Shown in pieces: positions 49,501-57,196 of a stretch of 64,000 bases of DNA (position 1 is its first letter; each line of letters starts with the position of its first letter). A program made the translations under genes and the position numbers. A model generated the notes under the pieces. The model was given only the letters and a program-made list of their open reading frames with translations, did no database searches and had not been told where the DNA came from. The stretch is from Lates calcarifer (taxonomy: Eukaryota > Chordata > Actinopteri > Centropomidae), in assembly GCF_001640805.2 (NCBI RefSeq), contig NC_066844.1, positions 15,553,543 to 15,617,542 of the forward strand. The letters are read 5' to 3'.

Positions 49501-50235
49501 CATGCTGAATCCAAATGCAAACCCTTCGGCTTCCAGGTTAGTCTCGTCTGCGATTAAGTCACAATGCAAGCACTCCTCACTTTGCTCACTATCTGGTTCA
49601 TTAAGTCCAATATCACTGTCCTCATCGCATTGACTGAGCGACTGTGTTTGGTCAAGGTTTTGCTCTTCTACATTTTCATCAGAAAGTCCTGTAGAATCAC
49701 AGGGGATTTCAGTCTTTTTACTAAAACTCTGTTGCTCCTCTTCTTCCTCCTCTCTTGCATCATGTTCTGTTTCAGTCAGAAGAAGAGAAGGTGTTGATAT
49801 ATTTTCATCATCAGTGTTATGGCCACCCTCAGGCTGGTTCAAGTCATTGTCAGTGTTTTCATCTTCAGTAGTGTCAACAGTAGAACCATCATCTCCTTTG
49901 ACTGTGTCCTCAGAGCCAATGCTGTCTATGTCACCATCATTATCTAATATGTTTACTTCTTTTTCTCTCTCATCCTCATTTTCTCCCTCTAATATGACCT
50001 CTTTGCCATTGTCTCCTGTGCCATTGTTGAAAGTCTTACTTTTCTCCTCTTTCTCCTGATTCTCCTCTGCCATCTCATGGAGATCTTCAGTCTCCTCATC
50101 AGAGTGAGCCAGGTCTCCGTTACTGAGGCTCTGTGGGGGACAGGGCTCCCCCTGTGGGTGAGACTCATACAGTGGTCTTGGCTTGGGGGCGACGGGAGGT
50201 TTTGGACCACGGACAGGGGGACACGGCCTGGACAT
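21450..50235 (-). CDS. fgd5: fgd5: FYVE, RhoGEF and PH domain-containing protein 5 (complete, 20 coding exons)
   Basis: Twenty exons join to 4539 nt, 1512 codons plus TAG, with every phase consistent and all introns GT-AG; mammalian FGD5 is of similar length (about 1460). Order: proline motif RGPKPPVAPKPRP (9-21), long acidic disordered region, conserved patch GYVPETVPEETG (about 552), basic KKKKSSFKRFLALKFKRK (about 707-725) and SDYENIPAMSSDYENIQIP (about 835-852). Then DH (about 950-1146), PH1 (1171-1268), FYVE with eight Cys ligands (C1305, C1308, C1321, C1324, C1329, C1332, C1350, C1353) and RRHHCNACG, and PH2 (about 1413-1510) ending VNAMEEATVL. The family activates Cdc42 by nucleotide exchange through DH-PH and binds phosphoinositides at membranes; FGD5 is known for endothelial and angiogenic roles. 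The DH, PH and SDYENI blocks separate it from FGD1-4 and FGD6. The FYVE part lacks the usual WxxD motif, as I recall for other FGD5 proteins. Which teleost paralogue it is cannot be told. Confidence 0.96.
21487..22543 (-). other. fgd5 intron 19
   Basis: It contains tRNA-Glu copy 2 at 22395-22467. The rest is AT-rich with no recognised element. Confidence 0.85.
22395..22467 (+). tRNA. tRNA-Glu (anticodon CTC), copy 2, with a one-base-longer variable loop
   Basis: It is the same as copy 1, including the D-loop C, except for one extra A in the variable loop (CAGGC instead of CGGC), making it 73 nt. A five-base variable loop is normal for class I tRNAs, so the gene may work. Stems and B box are intact. 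TTTT at 22473-22476 is a proper Pol III terminator. It lies antisense inside fgd5 intron 19. Confidence 0.88.
22544..22698 (-). CDS. fgd5: fgd5 coding exon 19 (PH2)
   Basis: 155 nt encode DKVASESLPLQGFTVKL and later VFHLYHKKTLYYTFRADD (residues 1450-1500). The donor GCAG|GTCGGC is weak, but the split codon joins exactly to the last exon to give ARRWVNAMEEA. Confidence 0.95.
23052..23180 (-). CDS. fgd5: fgd5 coding exon 18 (PH2 start)
   Basis: 129 nt encode MSGSLQRRKKSKRKWKRLWF and LLKDKVLYTFTARE, the first strands of the second PH domain. The acceptor is TTTCATCAG and the donor GAG|GTGAGG. Confidence 0.96.
23181..23856 (-). other. fgd5 intron 17
   Basis: It holds tRNA-Glu copy 3 and nothing else recognised. 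Confidence 0.85.
23481..23552 (+). tRNA. tRNA-Glu (anticodon CTC), copy 3, canonical
   Basis: 72 nt with D loop AGTGGTTAGGAT. As I recall, this is identical to the widespread vertebrate tRNA-Glu-CTC. All stems pair and the A and B boxes are intact. The next bases are CACTTCTTTAC, with no run of four T, so termination may depend on a weak signal. It lies antisense inside fgd5 intron 17, 1 kb from copy 2. Confidence 0.94.
23857..23993 (-). CDS. fgd5: fgd5 coding exon 17 (FYVE-PH2 linker)
   Basis: 137 nt encode a Ser/Arg-rich linker ending PLSAVFQSLQPPSLWKSRKS and TASLNQ. The motif SAVFQSLQPPS resembles the SSVFQSINPS stretch of mammalian FGD5. The acceptor is GTCTGTAG and the donor CAG|GTGGAA. 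Confidence 0.92.
24080..24182 (-). CDS. fgd5: fgd5 coding exon 16 (second half of FYVE)
   Basis: 103 nt encode VVCRACSRNRYPLKYLKDRV and VKVCDHCYAELRKR, with the last four zinc Cys. The acceptor is TGAGCAG and the donor AGAG|GTGAAT. Confidence 0.96.
24425..24562 (-). CDS. fgd5: fgd5 coding exon 15 (first half of FYVE)
   Basis: 138 nt encode residues 1281-1326 with SHVMMCMNCTTDFSLTLRRH and HCNACGK. They hold four zinc Cys and the basic RRHHC motif that binds phosphatidylinositol 3-phosphate in FYVE domains. The donor AAG|GTCAGA lacks a purine at +3. Confidence 0.96.
24833..24929 (-). CDS. fgd5: fgd5 coding exon 14 (end of PH1)
   Basis: 97 nt encode SSVGEREDWFHTLSRAIADH and a linker to NE (residues 1248-1280). 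W1256 is the invariant Trp of the PH C-terminal helix. The acceptor is TGTCTCCTCAG and the donor GAG|GTAATA. Confidence 0.94.
25091..25170 (-). CDS. fgd5: fgd5 coding exon 13 (PH1)
   Basis: 80 nt encode VSKPVLDNVLNCLRIEVSDI, then TITLSA. The acceptor is CACATACAG and the donor CCAG|GTGAGC. Confidence 0.94.
25279..25362 (-). CDS. fgd5: fgd5 coding exon 12 (PH1)
   Basis: 84 nt encode MNDIMLYTYPQQDGKYRLKN, then TLSLSGMK, a PH strand block shared with FGD proteins. The acceptor is TTTATCAG and the donor AAG|GTGCAA. Confidence 0.95.
25363..28191 (-). other. fgd5 intron 11
   Basis: It holds a GC-richer stretch at about 25830-26390 without coding features, another at 26820-27150, and the inverted-repeat element at 27514-28076. 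Confidence 0.8.
27514..28076. mobile_element. Terminal-inverted-repeat element (MITE-like), copy 1
   Basis: The left end TGACATTTTGGGAAGTACA and the right end, reversed, TGACATTTTGGGAAATACT form inverted termini. The interior carries 'ctaattaacacaatatatct' and 'tggtatggatcttctcatct', known to me from a frequent fish MITE. There is no transposase ORF, so it is non-autonomous. No clear target duplication is seen. It lies in fgd5 intron 11. Confidence 0.75.
28192..28260 (-). CDS. fgd5: fgd5 coding exon 11 (PH1 start)
   Basis: 69 nt encode MFVKEGTLMKVSRKNRQPRH, then LFL. The motif GTLMKV starts the first PH strand. The acceptor is TTTTGGCAG and the donor CTG|GTAATA. Confidence 0.95.
28413..28484 (-). 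CDS. fgd5: fgd5 coding exon 10 (DH-PH linker)
   Basis: 72 nt encode ENLLRLVHIEYSVKGKRDLL, then KPGR (residues 1147-1170). The acceptor is CTCCCGCAG and the donor AGG|GTGAGC. Phase 0 at both ends. Confidence 0.95.
28485..29203 (-). other. fgd5 intron 9
   Basis: 719 bp, partly purine-rich near 28490-28660. No element is recognised. Confidence 0.8.
29204..29262 (-). CDS. fgd5: fgd5 coding exon 9 (end of DH)
   Basis: 59 nt encode AALVIVSEVADQANDNLKQG, the last DH helix. The acceptor is TGTTGCAG and the donor GGG|GTGAGT. Confidence 0.95.
29441..29491 (-). CDS. fgd5: fgd5 coding exon 8 (DH)
   Basis: 51 nt encode DYLNNLSPDSKEYEDTQ (residues 1110-1126), directly after the LLT of exon 7. The acceptor is TTTTCTCCAG and the donor CAAG|GTAAAC. 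Confidence 0.95.
29492..29974 (-). other. fgd5 intron 7
   Basis: More than half of it is the partial repeat copy at 29700-29930. Confidence 0.8.
29700..29930. mobile_element. TTAA-flanked inverted-repeat element, copy A (partial)
   Basis: It starts TTAAAGAGGCTATTTGTTGC and follows copy C through GTCTAGAAGAAATGTT, GCATCAAACTTTAGTCC and TTAGCATGCTGA. It then stops about half-way. Diverged and truncated on the right. Confidence 0.7.
29975..30065 (-). CDS. fgd5: fgd5 coding exon 7 (DH, conserved core helix)
   Basis: 91 nt encode TRGPEEVEVPLKHQLLQVIV, then RVLQYRMLLT, the conserved DH helix that contacts the GTPase. The acceptor is TGTCCACAG and the donor ACAG|GTAACA. Confidence 0.95.
30760..30795. 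repeat. (CA)18 microsatellite
   Basis: Pure CA repeat in fgd5 intron 6. Further, shorter CA runs follow to about 31035. Confidence 0.96.
31560..31590. repeat. (CA)n microsatellite
   Basis: About 12 CA units then GACACA. The source of false Cys-Val ORFs on the other strand. Confidence 0.93.
32784..32805. repeat. (AAC)n microsatellite
   Basis: Seven AAC units run into an A-stretch. Confidence 0.93.
33379..33922. mobile_element. TTAA-flanked inverted-repeat element, copy B
   Basis: The left end is TTAAAGGTGCTCTATTTTA and the right end ACATATAGCACATTTA. The interior shares GCATGCTAACCAGC, TAATACCACTTTG and AAACAGCTGTTAATGCTA with copy C. It is longer than C because of divergent sequence at about 33395-33490 and extra material before the right end. 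Confidence 0.72.
34883..35039 (-). CDS. fgd5: fgd5 coding exon 6 (DH)
   Basis: 157 nt encode W1027 to E1079 (EESQKVVDVILSRQEDFAVF and so on, ending SIVKKFE). The acceptor ACTGTGAAG has the less common A at -3, but the phase and the DH match fix it. The donor is GAG|GTAAAA. Confidence 0.94.
35040..36381 (-). other. fgd5 intron 5
   Basis: It contains the second copy of the inverted-repeat element at about 35463-35990. The remainder is AT-rich and unremarkable. Confidence 0.8.
35463..35990. mobile_element. Terminal-inverted-repeat element (MITE-like), copy 2
   Basis: The left part is GAGAGTTAGATGAGAAGATT, then GATACCACTCTTACATCTGT. The right part is GCTAGCTGTTTCC, CTAAGCTAAGCTAAG and GTATTCCCCAAAATGTTGAA. 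The termini match copy 1 in inverted orientation but are diverged. No ORF for a transposase is present. Confidence 0.7.
36382..36533 (-). CDS. fgd5: fgd5 coding exon 5 (DH)
   Basis: 152 nt encode residues 977-1026 plus part of W1027, including LPQVYALHSSILTELEERI, a DH helix. The acceptor is CACGTGCAG and the donor CAGTG|GTGAGA. Confidence 0.95.
36534..39366 (-). other. fgd5 intron 4
   Basis: It holds a T12 run near 36571, a purine-rich tract at 36605-36740 and the CA tract at 37491-37527. No gene is seen. Confidence 0.8.
37491..37527. repeat. (CA)18 microsatellite
   Basis: Pure CA repeat in fgd5 intron 4. Confidence 0.96.
39367..39397 (-). CDS. fgd5: fgd5 coding exon 4 (31-nt micro-exon, DH)
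   Basis: 31 nt between CTTTCCAG and GAG|GTAAGA encode the end of L966, then HVNAIKYLEE. The very short exon is supported by phase fit on both sides and by the DH helix that it continues. Confidence 0.9.
39744..39802 (-). CDS. fgd5: fgd5 coding exon 3 (start of DH domain)
   Basis: 59 nt encode IDGRSRAFYVAKELVDSER (residues 947-965), the first DH helix. The acceptor is GTCACGCAG and the donor CT|GTGAGC. Phase 0 to 2. Confidence 0.92.
39803..40776 (-). other. fgd5 intron 2
   Basis: It contains T-runs near 39944-39961 and 40730-40745. No other element is recognised. Confidence 0.8.
40777..40894 (-). CDS. fgd5: fgd5 coding exon 2
   Basis: The acceptor CCCCTTGGCAG precedes 118 nt encoding SAYTEPFPVNPISAGLSADE and a Glu-rich linker ending SYDRQ (residues 907-946). 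The donor is CAG|GTGAGA. It links the disordered region to the DH domain. Confidence 0.95.
41938..42270 (-). mobile_element. Fish tRNA-derived SINE, near full length, B box lost
   Basis: Read on the minus strand it begins GGCGGCATGGTGGTGCAGTG, then GTTAGCATGGTCGCCTCACAG: a tRNA-like head with A box. The body TTTGGACTGTGGGAGGAAAC and tail GGCTGGAGCCTATCCCAGC are typical of a very abundant fish repeat. The expected GGTTCGAATCC B box after the head is deleted, so this copy should be transcriptionally dead. Family name not assigned. Confidence 0.8.
42707..42732. repeat. (CA)13 microsatellite
   Basis: Pure CA repeat in fgd5 intron 1. Confidence 0.95.
47516..50235 (-). CDS. fgd5: fgd5 coding exon 1 (906 codons, disordered N-terminal region)
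   Basis: One uninterrupted 2720-nt coding exon. The ATG at 50233-50235 is the first in-frame Met after the acceptor at 50310/50311; the exon opens MSRPCPPVRGPKPPVAPKPR. Most of it is Glu/Asp/Ser-rich. The conserved islands are listed in the gene entry. The true 3' end is GAAAG|GTATAG at 47516/47515; reading through would add only ten intronic codons to a stop at 47485. The split codon gives Ser and the join ADTESAYTEPF is typical of FGD5. Confidence 0.96.
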
Positions 50236-50309
50236 CAGCTTGGACTGTACTTTGATGGTCAGATGACTGCGGACCTTGGGCTGAGGGACTTGCAGTGGAT
50301 TTTGAAAAT
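50236..50309 (-). other. fgd5: 5' part of the ATG exon: 5' UTR or N-terminal extension
   Basis: The acceptor CTTTCTTTGTACAG ends at 50310, so the ATG exon starts at 50309. The 74 nt before the ATG have no stop in the ATG frame (FQNPLQVPQPKVRSHLTIKV continues to the Met). This is either 5' UTR or coding from an unidentified upstream exon. At least one more 5' exon must exist further right. Confidence 0.6.
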
Positions 50310-52549
50310 CTGTACAAAGAAAGTGAAAGATAATTAAAAACTGTTAAATCCACACAAATGACATTTTCATTTCTTTAGTACTTCTTACTGATCACTTTCT
50401 ATCTAAGGGTAAATGTGGGCTGTGTTCTATATAGAATGCAAAGTGGAAGTCCAGAAACGTACTCTAGTCAGTGACACGCAGAATGCTGTGAGGGACATTA
50501 TCAGCAGGAAAAACAACAGAGCCACAGGGTACTTACAGGAGGAACAATAACATCTCCCTGTCTGGGAAATGACACATGCGGGTTATAGCAGCATCGGATA
50601 GACTGGCTGATTTTGATCAAAGCTGATTTCACAATCATTCCTCAAATGTCCTTATGTGCACTGAAATGGCAACATAAGTGGTGGGTGCCTCTAATAATCC
50701 AAATTTTGACACTGTGTACCACATATTGCTTTTAAATTTAGACGTTATGTTTAGTTAAATGTTAAAAATTGTGAAGTCATTAAAGAGTACCGCTTACGAA
50801 ATTTTAAATTGTCATGAAACACACCCATAGTTAACAAAATGTGTACACCCCTTGTCTCTTCCTGTTATTTAGTACCTGCCCTGACGCACATCCTATTAAA
50901 CCCTGTGTGCACTCTGGCTATCTCTGAGTGTTTTCTCTCTCTTTCTGACAGTTTGTCTGCCTGTCTCTTTCCCTTTCTCTCTCTCTAGACATCAGTCTGA
51001 AAGTGATTTTTGTGAAAAACTGTCATTCATTCTGCCCACGCTGACAGGTATACGTATTGTTTCTCTATGAATGTCACCACACTCTTCCTTTTAAAAATTC
51101 CAGGTTCTACTCCGGCCGAGCCCCCTTCCAGGACTCCACACAGGATGTCCATGGGGGGAAGGACCTTAACAGCATGGCCCCTAATCACTCCACCACGAAC
51201 CTCTCCAGGAGTACACATTTTCACAACACAAATGGACTTCCTTCTCGTCATTCTTCCCCGATTCTCACGAAATACACTCACACTGCCTCGCACAGATGCA
51301 CACACACAACCACACACAACCACACACATATAGGTACCCACACACTTTTTTTTTTTGAGGGGGGGGGGGGGGTCTTTTGAGTGCGTCAAAGAACAATAAA
51401 ACTGGGAGAGAAAACAAGGGTCGCAGTCTGACAAAGCACCCAACTGCAAACAACAGGATATGAATTATGCAACAAGAATTCAATTAAAACAAATGTTTCT
51501 AAAACAAAGGAAGAGATAGACACTGGAACCTTGGCTGTGCCAAACTTACAGGATATGATTTCAGATTGTGTCTTGATCATGAAATGACACCTGTTTTTAA
51601 AATATAAAAACCTTTCTAAAATGTAAAATGACAAGGTTGTAGAATAAAATCGGGCTTCATTGTTAGAATAAAGACAGCCTTTGAAAAATGTTATCACACA
51701 CAAACCACATAAAATAGAACCATTTCTCAACACAGTGTATCATTATACAGGACACCATATTAATACACAGGACACTGTGCTTGAAAGACAAGTGACTCTC
51801 TATACAGAACAATGATTCTGTCTACTTTCACCAACATAGATTATAATCCCAAATCTAACCCCAATACTAATCCTTCAACAGAACATTTTTTTCAGTGGAG
51901 ACCTCCACTGAGAGCAACTTTACTGAGACTCAGGCTAATCCATAACTATGGATTTAAACCACTCCAAAATCCAGTATATATTACTCTTCTTACTAGAAAT
52001 ATTGTCATGGGAAAACCATCTGAATCATTTCCATGAAAATTTCAGTAGTTGTGCGATCAATCTACAGCTGTGTTGATTTCATTTTATCACTTCACAACTC
52101 TTATAAAACACTACAACAGACAACACCAAGTTTCCTACGATATGAATTTGCATGTTAAATATGTAGAAAATAAAAAAGGAGAAATGTTTTGACAGTTTCA
52201 TAAATTAACACCGCTGCCCAATAACTCCTCACATAAACACAGGCAAGCTTTCCTTTTTCTTTCTTTCTTTCTTTTTTATTGCTGTAAAACATTTAAAGTT
52301 TGGTTTATGGACTCACAGCGTGAGCATAGAAGGTTTACAACCAACCTGCGTTCATTGTGGGACATCATCATCCACGGGATCCGACAGTTACCCTCATGTT
52401 TCCTCGCACTGACCGCGTCCCTCCAAATGACATGGAAACTTAATCCAAATATAAACACATTGCGGGTAAAAAAAAAAAAAAAATCAAGTTGTAGCGGGAG
52501 AGTTGAAGAACATGTCGTCTCGGTTTTCTCCAGTGGAAATCTACTCTTG

Positions 52550-52720
52550 TGATCCTGTGAGAGTGAGGAGCTGAGCTTTCAACCGGCGTGTATCTCCAGT
52601 GTTGATGCTACATTGAACTGGTGCGCTCCTGTGTGGAAACAGGAGGTGCTGCTCGGCGCTTCCTGAGGCAGGACTACACAGCACGGCGCGGACATGGAGC
52701 GCGAACCAAAACTCACTCCC
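52550..52720 (-). promoter_or_regulatory. fgd5: Candidate fgd5 promoter or first-exon patch
   Basis: This short stretch has more CpG than its surroundings (CGGCGCTTCC, GCACGGCGCGGAC, GAGCGCGAACC) and an ETS core on the minus strand (CTTCCT at 52659-52664). It is the nearest CpG-containing patch upstream of the ATG exon. No TATA box or consensus donor settles the matter. Confidence 0.3.
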
Positions 52721-53267
52721 CTATATGTTTCTTTTTTTTTTTTTTTTTTTTTTTTTGCAATGCACAGCATTATATATCAGCTATCGTGGAAGGTTTTGCA
52801 CGGAGAGCTTAAGTGGGCCGTCATATTCACATCTGGTCATGTTTGGTTTCAGGACACTGCTCCACAGATGTTTGCAACGGTGCCATATTCTGAAGGCGGC
52901 GGACTAAGCTACAATTGAATTAAATCAAACCCACTCAGCATGTGAAATTTGGAGTCCAAATATGCAGCAGTGTTTTACTGTGCTGCTGGACCACTCTAAA
53001 TCTGCAGCTACTGTTTTTGTACAAAGAATATTATTTTCTTAAATCACATCTACTCATTTTTTTCTGCTTGGCACGTGTCTCTCCACTGATATACAAATGA
53101 CAGTTGGCAAGTTAAGCTCATGCACAGTTAGATGAGCTTTTGAACTGTGTCATAACATACTTTTCATGCCTGGAATGACTGGAGCACCATGTATGTGAAG
53201 GATTAGAGTCAGAAATCAAGCAGTGATTCTTCTCACTGTTTTCTCGAATATGTTTTGCTCATGGATT

Positions 53268-53475
53268 GTTTCCTGCAACAGAACAGTGCATAGAGAGGTT
53301 CCTAAAAGTAGTTTCCAAAAACAGTTTCTCTAGGACACCAAAGCTTTTGCTATTGGCCGGGCTTCCTGGCGCGGCATCTGTTGCATGATTGAATGAATGC
53401 AACCCTTTAAAAACCTTTCTTCATAACAGGAAACCGCTCTCCCTGTTTCCTGCACAACAGGCAACACTTCCTTAG
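53268..53475. promoter_or_regulatory. fgd5: Cluster of ETS-type GGAA motifs upstream of fgd5
   Basis: Five GGAA cores in about 210 bp: TTTCCTGC (53269), CTTCCTGG (53362), ACAGGAAACC (53426), GTTTCCTGC (53445) and ACTTCCTTA (53466). An inverted CCAAT box (CTATTGGCC) lies at about 53350. ETS factors drive endothelial genes, and FGD5 is endothelial in mammals. The regulatory role is inferred. Confidence 0.3.
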
Positions 53476-55759
53476 CAACAGATGGGAAAGGTTGGGGATG
53501 TTAACCCCTTCGGTAACCTTCTAACAGAGCTGATTGACTGGTGCTGTGCAGAGCCTGATGGTTCGAGGAACAGCCAAAACTTTGGCCGGCTCCAATCTGG
53601 GACTCACGGTGGGCTTTCAAGGACAGGAACACCTTGTGCGACACACTGGGAGGGCTGGGATCGTCGCCCACTTGGGGTCTTTGATTTGACAGCTCCCAAT
53701 GCTGGTTAAACGCCCACATATTGAGATGGGAATATCTTACCTCTTTTTTCCTCCTCTTCCACTCTTCTACACACTTGAAGGTCAAACAAAGCAGCAGACC
53801 TCAGGGTTTTTTTTTACTGGATAGTTGAAGTGGATAGTGATAGAATAGAGAAGCACAATAAAAGAATCAGCTGTGCTGTGTCGCTGCGGGGCTCTGGTCC
53901 TGACTGCTGCAGTGGCATACAGACCCATACATTATACACACAGCAATATTCCCATTCCAGATGGTTTGGTGCAGGAAGGATTAAGCTCTGCTGCAGGTGC
54001 AAAGCTCCATCAGACTCTAAGAGGTGGTTAGAGAGTCCTCATTTCATAATCACCTCATGTTATCTTTGCACTTGCATGAGGGTCATCTCATTTAAGACTA
54101 AGCATATTGGAGTATGGCATTATACAACTCTAAATTATTAAGCATTTCTCTAAGGAGGGTATTAATCATGAAATAATTGTTTTGAAGATGTGGCCATTGT
54201 GTTTGCTGCAGTAATTAAGCTGTTTATTTGTGTAAATAGGATGCTGAGTAATGTATTTTGCAATATGCACCAACACCACCAAAACAATTAAATCACTGTG
54301 ACTCAGTTGTTTTGTTTCCACTTGTAACAATGTGATACAGTAATAACTATTATGGAGTGTTGAAGCCAAGACAGTTTTTAATGTGTCAGTAGTAGCACAT
54401 TTATAGCTGCCATAAAGTAACCTTTTGTTTTTGAATTGGATGACTAAAGATAGCTCCACTCTGGTCTTTTGGCAGCGCCAAATGTGCCTCTCTCAAGAGC
54501 ATTCTACTCACAATTGCTACACATGACCTTTTTTTTGCTTTCATTTGAGCAAAATATGTTTTGCCATTGGACGCTGTGCAAATAGAACCTGTCAAGAGTA
54601 TTGTGTCATGTGAGCATAGAGAAGAATGGCTTTAGGAGTAAATATCCCTCCAGATGTGGCACAGACGGTCAAAACATGTTTTTGGACGGAGGACACAAAT
54701 TTCCTGGACCGCCTCTGGCTGTGTGCTGCGCTCTGTCACCCCACCTGGAACATGACTTGACTGGATGAAAAAAAAAAGGGGGGGTTGGGGGGGGTGGGGG
54801 GTGGAGATACTAGGGAAAACACGCCGTAGTAGTGAGGAACAAACCGACTCCATCTTCCCCCTCTACTCGGCTGCACACATAACGCCAAACAGGAAAGGGA
54901 TCAGGGAAAGGGGTCGGCAACTCGTTCCCAGAGCTGAGACAATCCATAACACCTGCTTTGCCAGTGAGTGGACACTGAGCTGAATGGATGTGCTGAGTGT
55001 TTTTATTCCCCTCTGAGACTAGAGCTATGTGACATCATTCTTTCATGCAGCTGATTACTGGAAAGCACATGTTTTGGTTTTCTGCCCCGTCGCGGCACAG
55101 CATGATACATTAATGTATGTGTGTAGCAGGTTTGCAGCAGGATTAATTTCCTAGAAAAGAAGGCACTTAATCACGCTGTTATGCAAATGAGCTGTAGTGT
55201 ATTAAGTTCAGGTATTGATTTATGTGATCCTCAAGTACAATCAGGCAGAGGTCTTTCACTCTTTAAAGTGACCCAAACACCTTTGTAATTAGATGGCAAA
55301 GCATTTGACTGCTGTAATGGATCGAATCATTATTGACATAACTTATTGATTCCCAGCTGTGCACAACCAGTAAGAGGTGCTCTTCTGAGACTTGCATATT
55401 TGCCCTGAGCCTTAGATTCTGATTAAGAGACTTTGGAACAGAGGATATTGTATATAAGAGGACAGCAGACTTTATTAAAATGTCAGAAAAATGAAGAGTG
55501 CAGGGATTATTTTAGGATTAATGGAGTTTGGTTGTTTTTGACAAAGAACTGTGACAAGATAGGTAATGTATTATTAAAAAGAATTACATCAACCGCTGGT
55601 ACCCAAGAAACTCAGGTGTCTGTCTTTTTGCATAAAAATAGTTTTGTGTAACCTGAGTGAAATAAGAAAACCCCGTTGTCAGCAGTGTATACTTCACTCT
55701 CCCAACAATATGAAGCCAGGGCCCCATCCCCCCAACCCCCAGTGACTGCTTTTTGCATG

Positions 55760-55816
55760 CACACACACACACACACACTCACACTCACACAGACACACAC
55801 ACACACACACACACAC
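55760..55816. repeat. Interrupted (CA)n microsatellite
   Basis: CA units with CTCA and CAGA interruptions. Confidence 0.93.
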
Positions 55817-57173
55817 TGCAGAGCTTTACTGTAAACAGGTGGACCGCGGAAGTCAGCACTTCATCAAAAAGCAGCAAATACAGGCTTAATTCCCCACAGG
55901 GCCTTCAGAACTCCACAGCAAATCAATGGAACTGACCTGGATCATTTTTGTCATTTGAATAACAAAGACTATATTATATATTATTACATTCAAAAATATT
56001 GAAGCTATGTTTATTGTTATTGTGCTGTAGTCATCACAATGTGGGTTTCTCCTGTGTGTAAGCACTTTTTAAAAATGACAAATAACTTATCCAAATGATC
56101 AAATAATGGCTGAGATATGTGTCAGTGGCTCATTAGGTCACATTTAAGTTGTAATTTTAGCAGTGCTGTTTGTGTTAAGTCTAGCCTACTTTAAGATAAA
56201 GTGGCAGCACTGCTCCATTACCAAAAAAACAAAGTATTATTGCTGCGTAGTAAAAGGCCATACTATGGCACAATAGCTGTCACACTGCTGCTAATTAGCC
56301 TGAAGCCCAGAGTAGGTCAGACTCTGATAACAGATGAATTTGTTATTCTTTTTCTCTATTGCCACAGAGACAGTCCTCCAAGCTGCACTGTAAAAACAAT
56401 GATTTACTGGTTCAAAATAAAATTCTCATGGAGTCCTATAAAAAAGAGAAGCATTTATGTCCTTACCCAATAAAGCACAATAGCTCAGTCAAAACATTAT
56501 ATGCTGGCTTTTGGTATCAGATTAATGAGCTCTGTAGCACTTCTCATTGTGAGAGCCCGTTGAGTGGCCTCTGTCTCTGTTTCTGCAAGTTGTCTCTGCA
56601 TTATAAATTCCCTCATTCTCTGCAGTATGTTTTCCTTTATCATTTTAATAGCCTTGAACACTCAGCTCCCATGTGGCAAAATAACACAAATGCTCTGAAT
56701 GGATTTTGTGTGTTCATGCAAGTGTGTGTTGTACATGCCTACATATGAGCAAACATAAAGCAAATGTGTGTGCACTATCCATGAGCACCATTCTGATTCT
56801 ACACAACACTAAAGGATCTAGAGGGAAAACAATAGGATTGTGAAAAAAGTCCTGAGCCAGAATTTACTCTTCCTGTGAGTGTTTTCACATTTCTCAGCCA
56901 AAGGAGACTGGGCGGATGCAGGTACTCCTGCTAGTGAAACACAAGTCTTTGGCAAAGCTTTTATATAGTCTCACGCAAGTCTAGCTGAAGGTGTGAGCAC
57001 ATTGTATGACTTATGTAACAGTGTGCAACAAAAGAATTGTGTAGTGTAAACCCCTTTACAAGGCTTAAATGTGTCTGTCATTAGTTAGACTGCATAAAAT
57101 ATTTATTGCTGTGTTATATGTCAGAGCTGCAAAATGAAATATCATCCTTGAAGGTTTGTCACATGAATAAAAA

Positions 57174-57196
57174 ATACAATACAATACAATACAAAC
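57174..57196. repeat. (ATACA)n microsatellite
   Basis: Four to five tandem ATACA units, followed by a diverged unit. Confidence 0.9.

Noticed and set aside
52276..52458. Open frame on the minus strand that could splice in phase (donor after CATGAGG at GTAACT) to the fgd5 ATG exon
   Set aside because: It begins with GTG, not ATG, and no in-frame ATG lies upstream before a stop. At most it could be 5' UTR; without transcript data it is not called.
53741..53860. Good minus-strand donor AAAGAG|GTAAGA at 53741/53740 as a possible fgd5 5' UTR exon
   Set aside because: Plausible, but no upstream acceptor or promoter evidence ties it to fgd5, so it is not listed as an exon.
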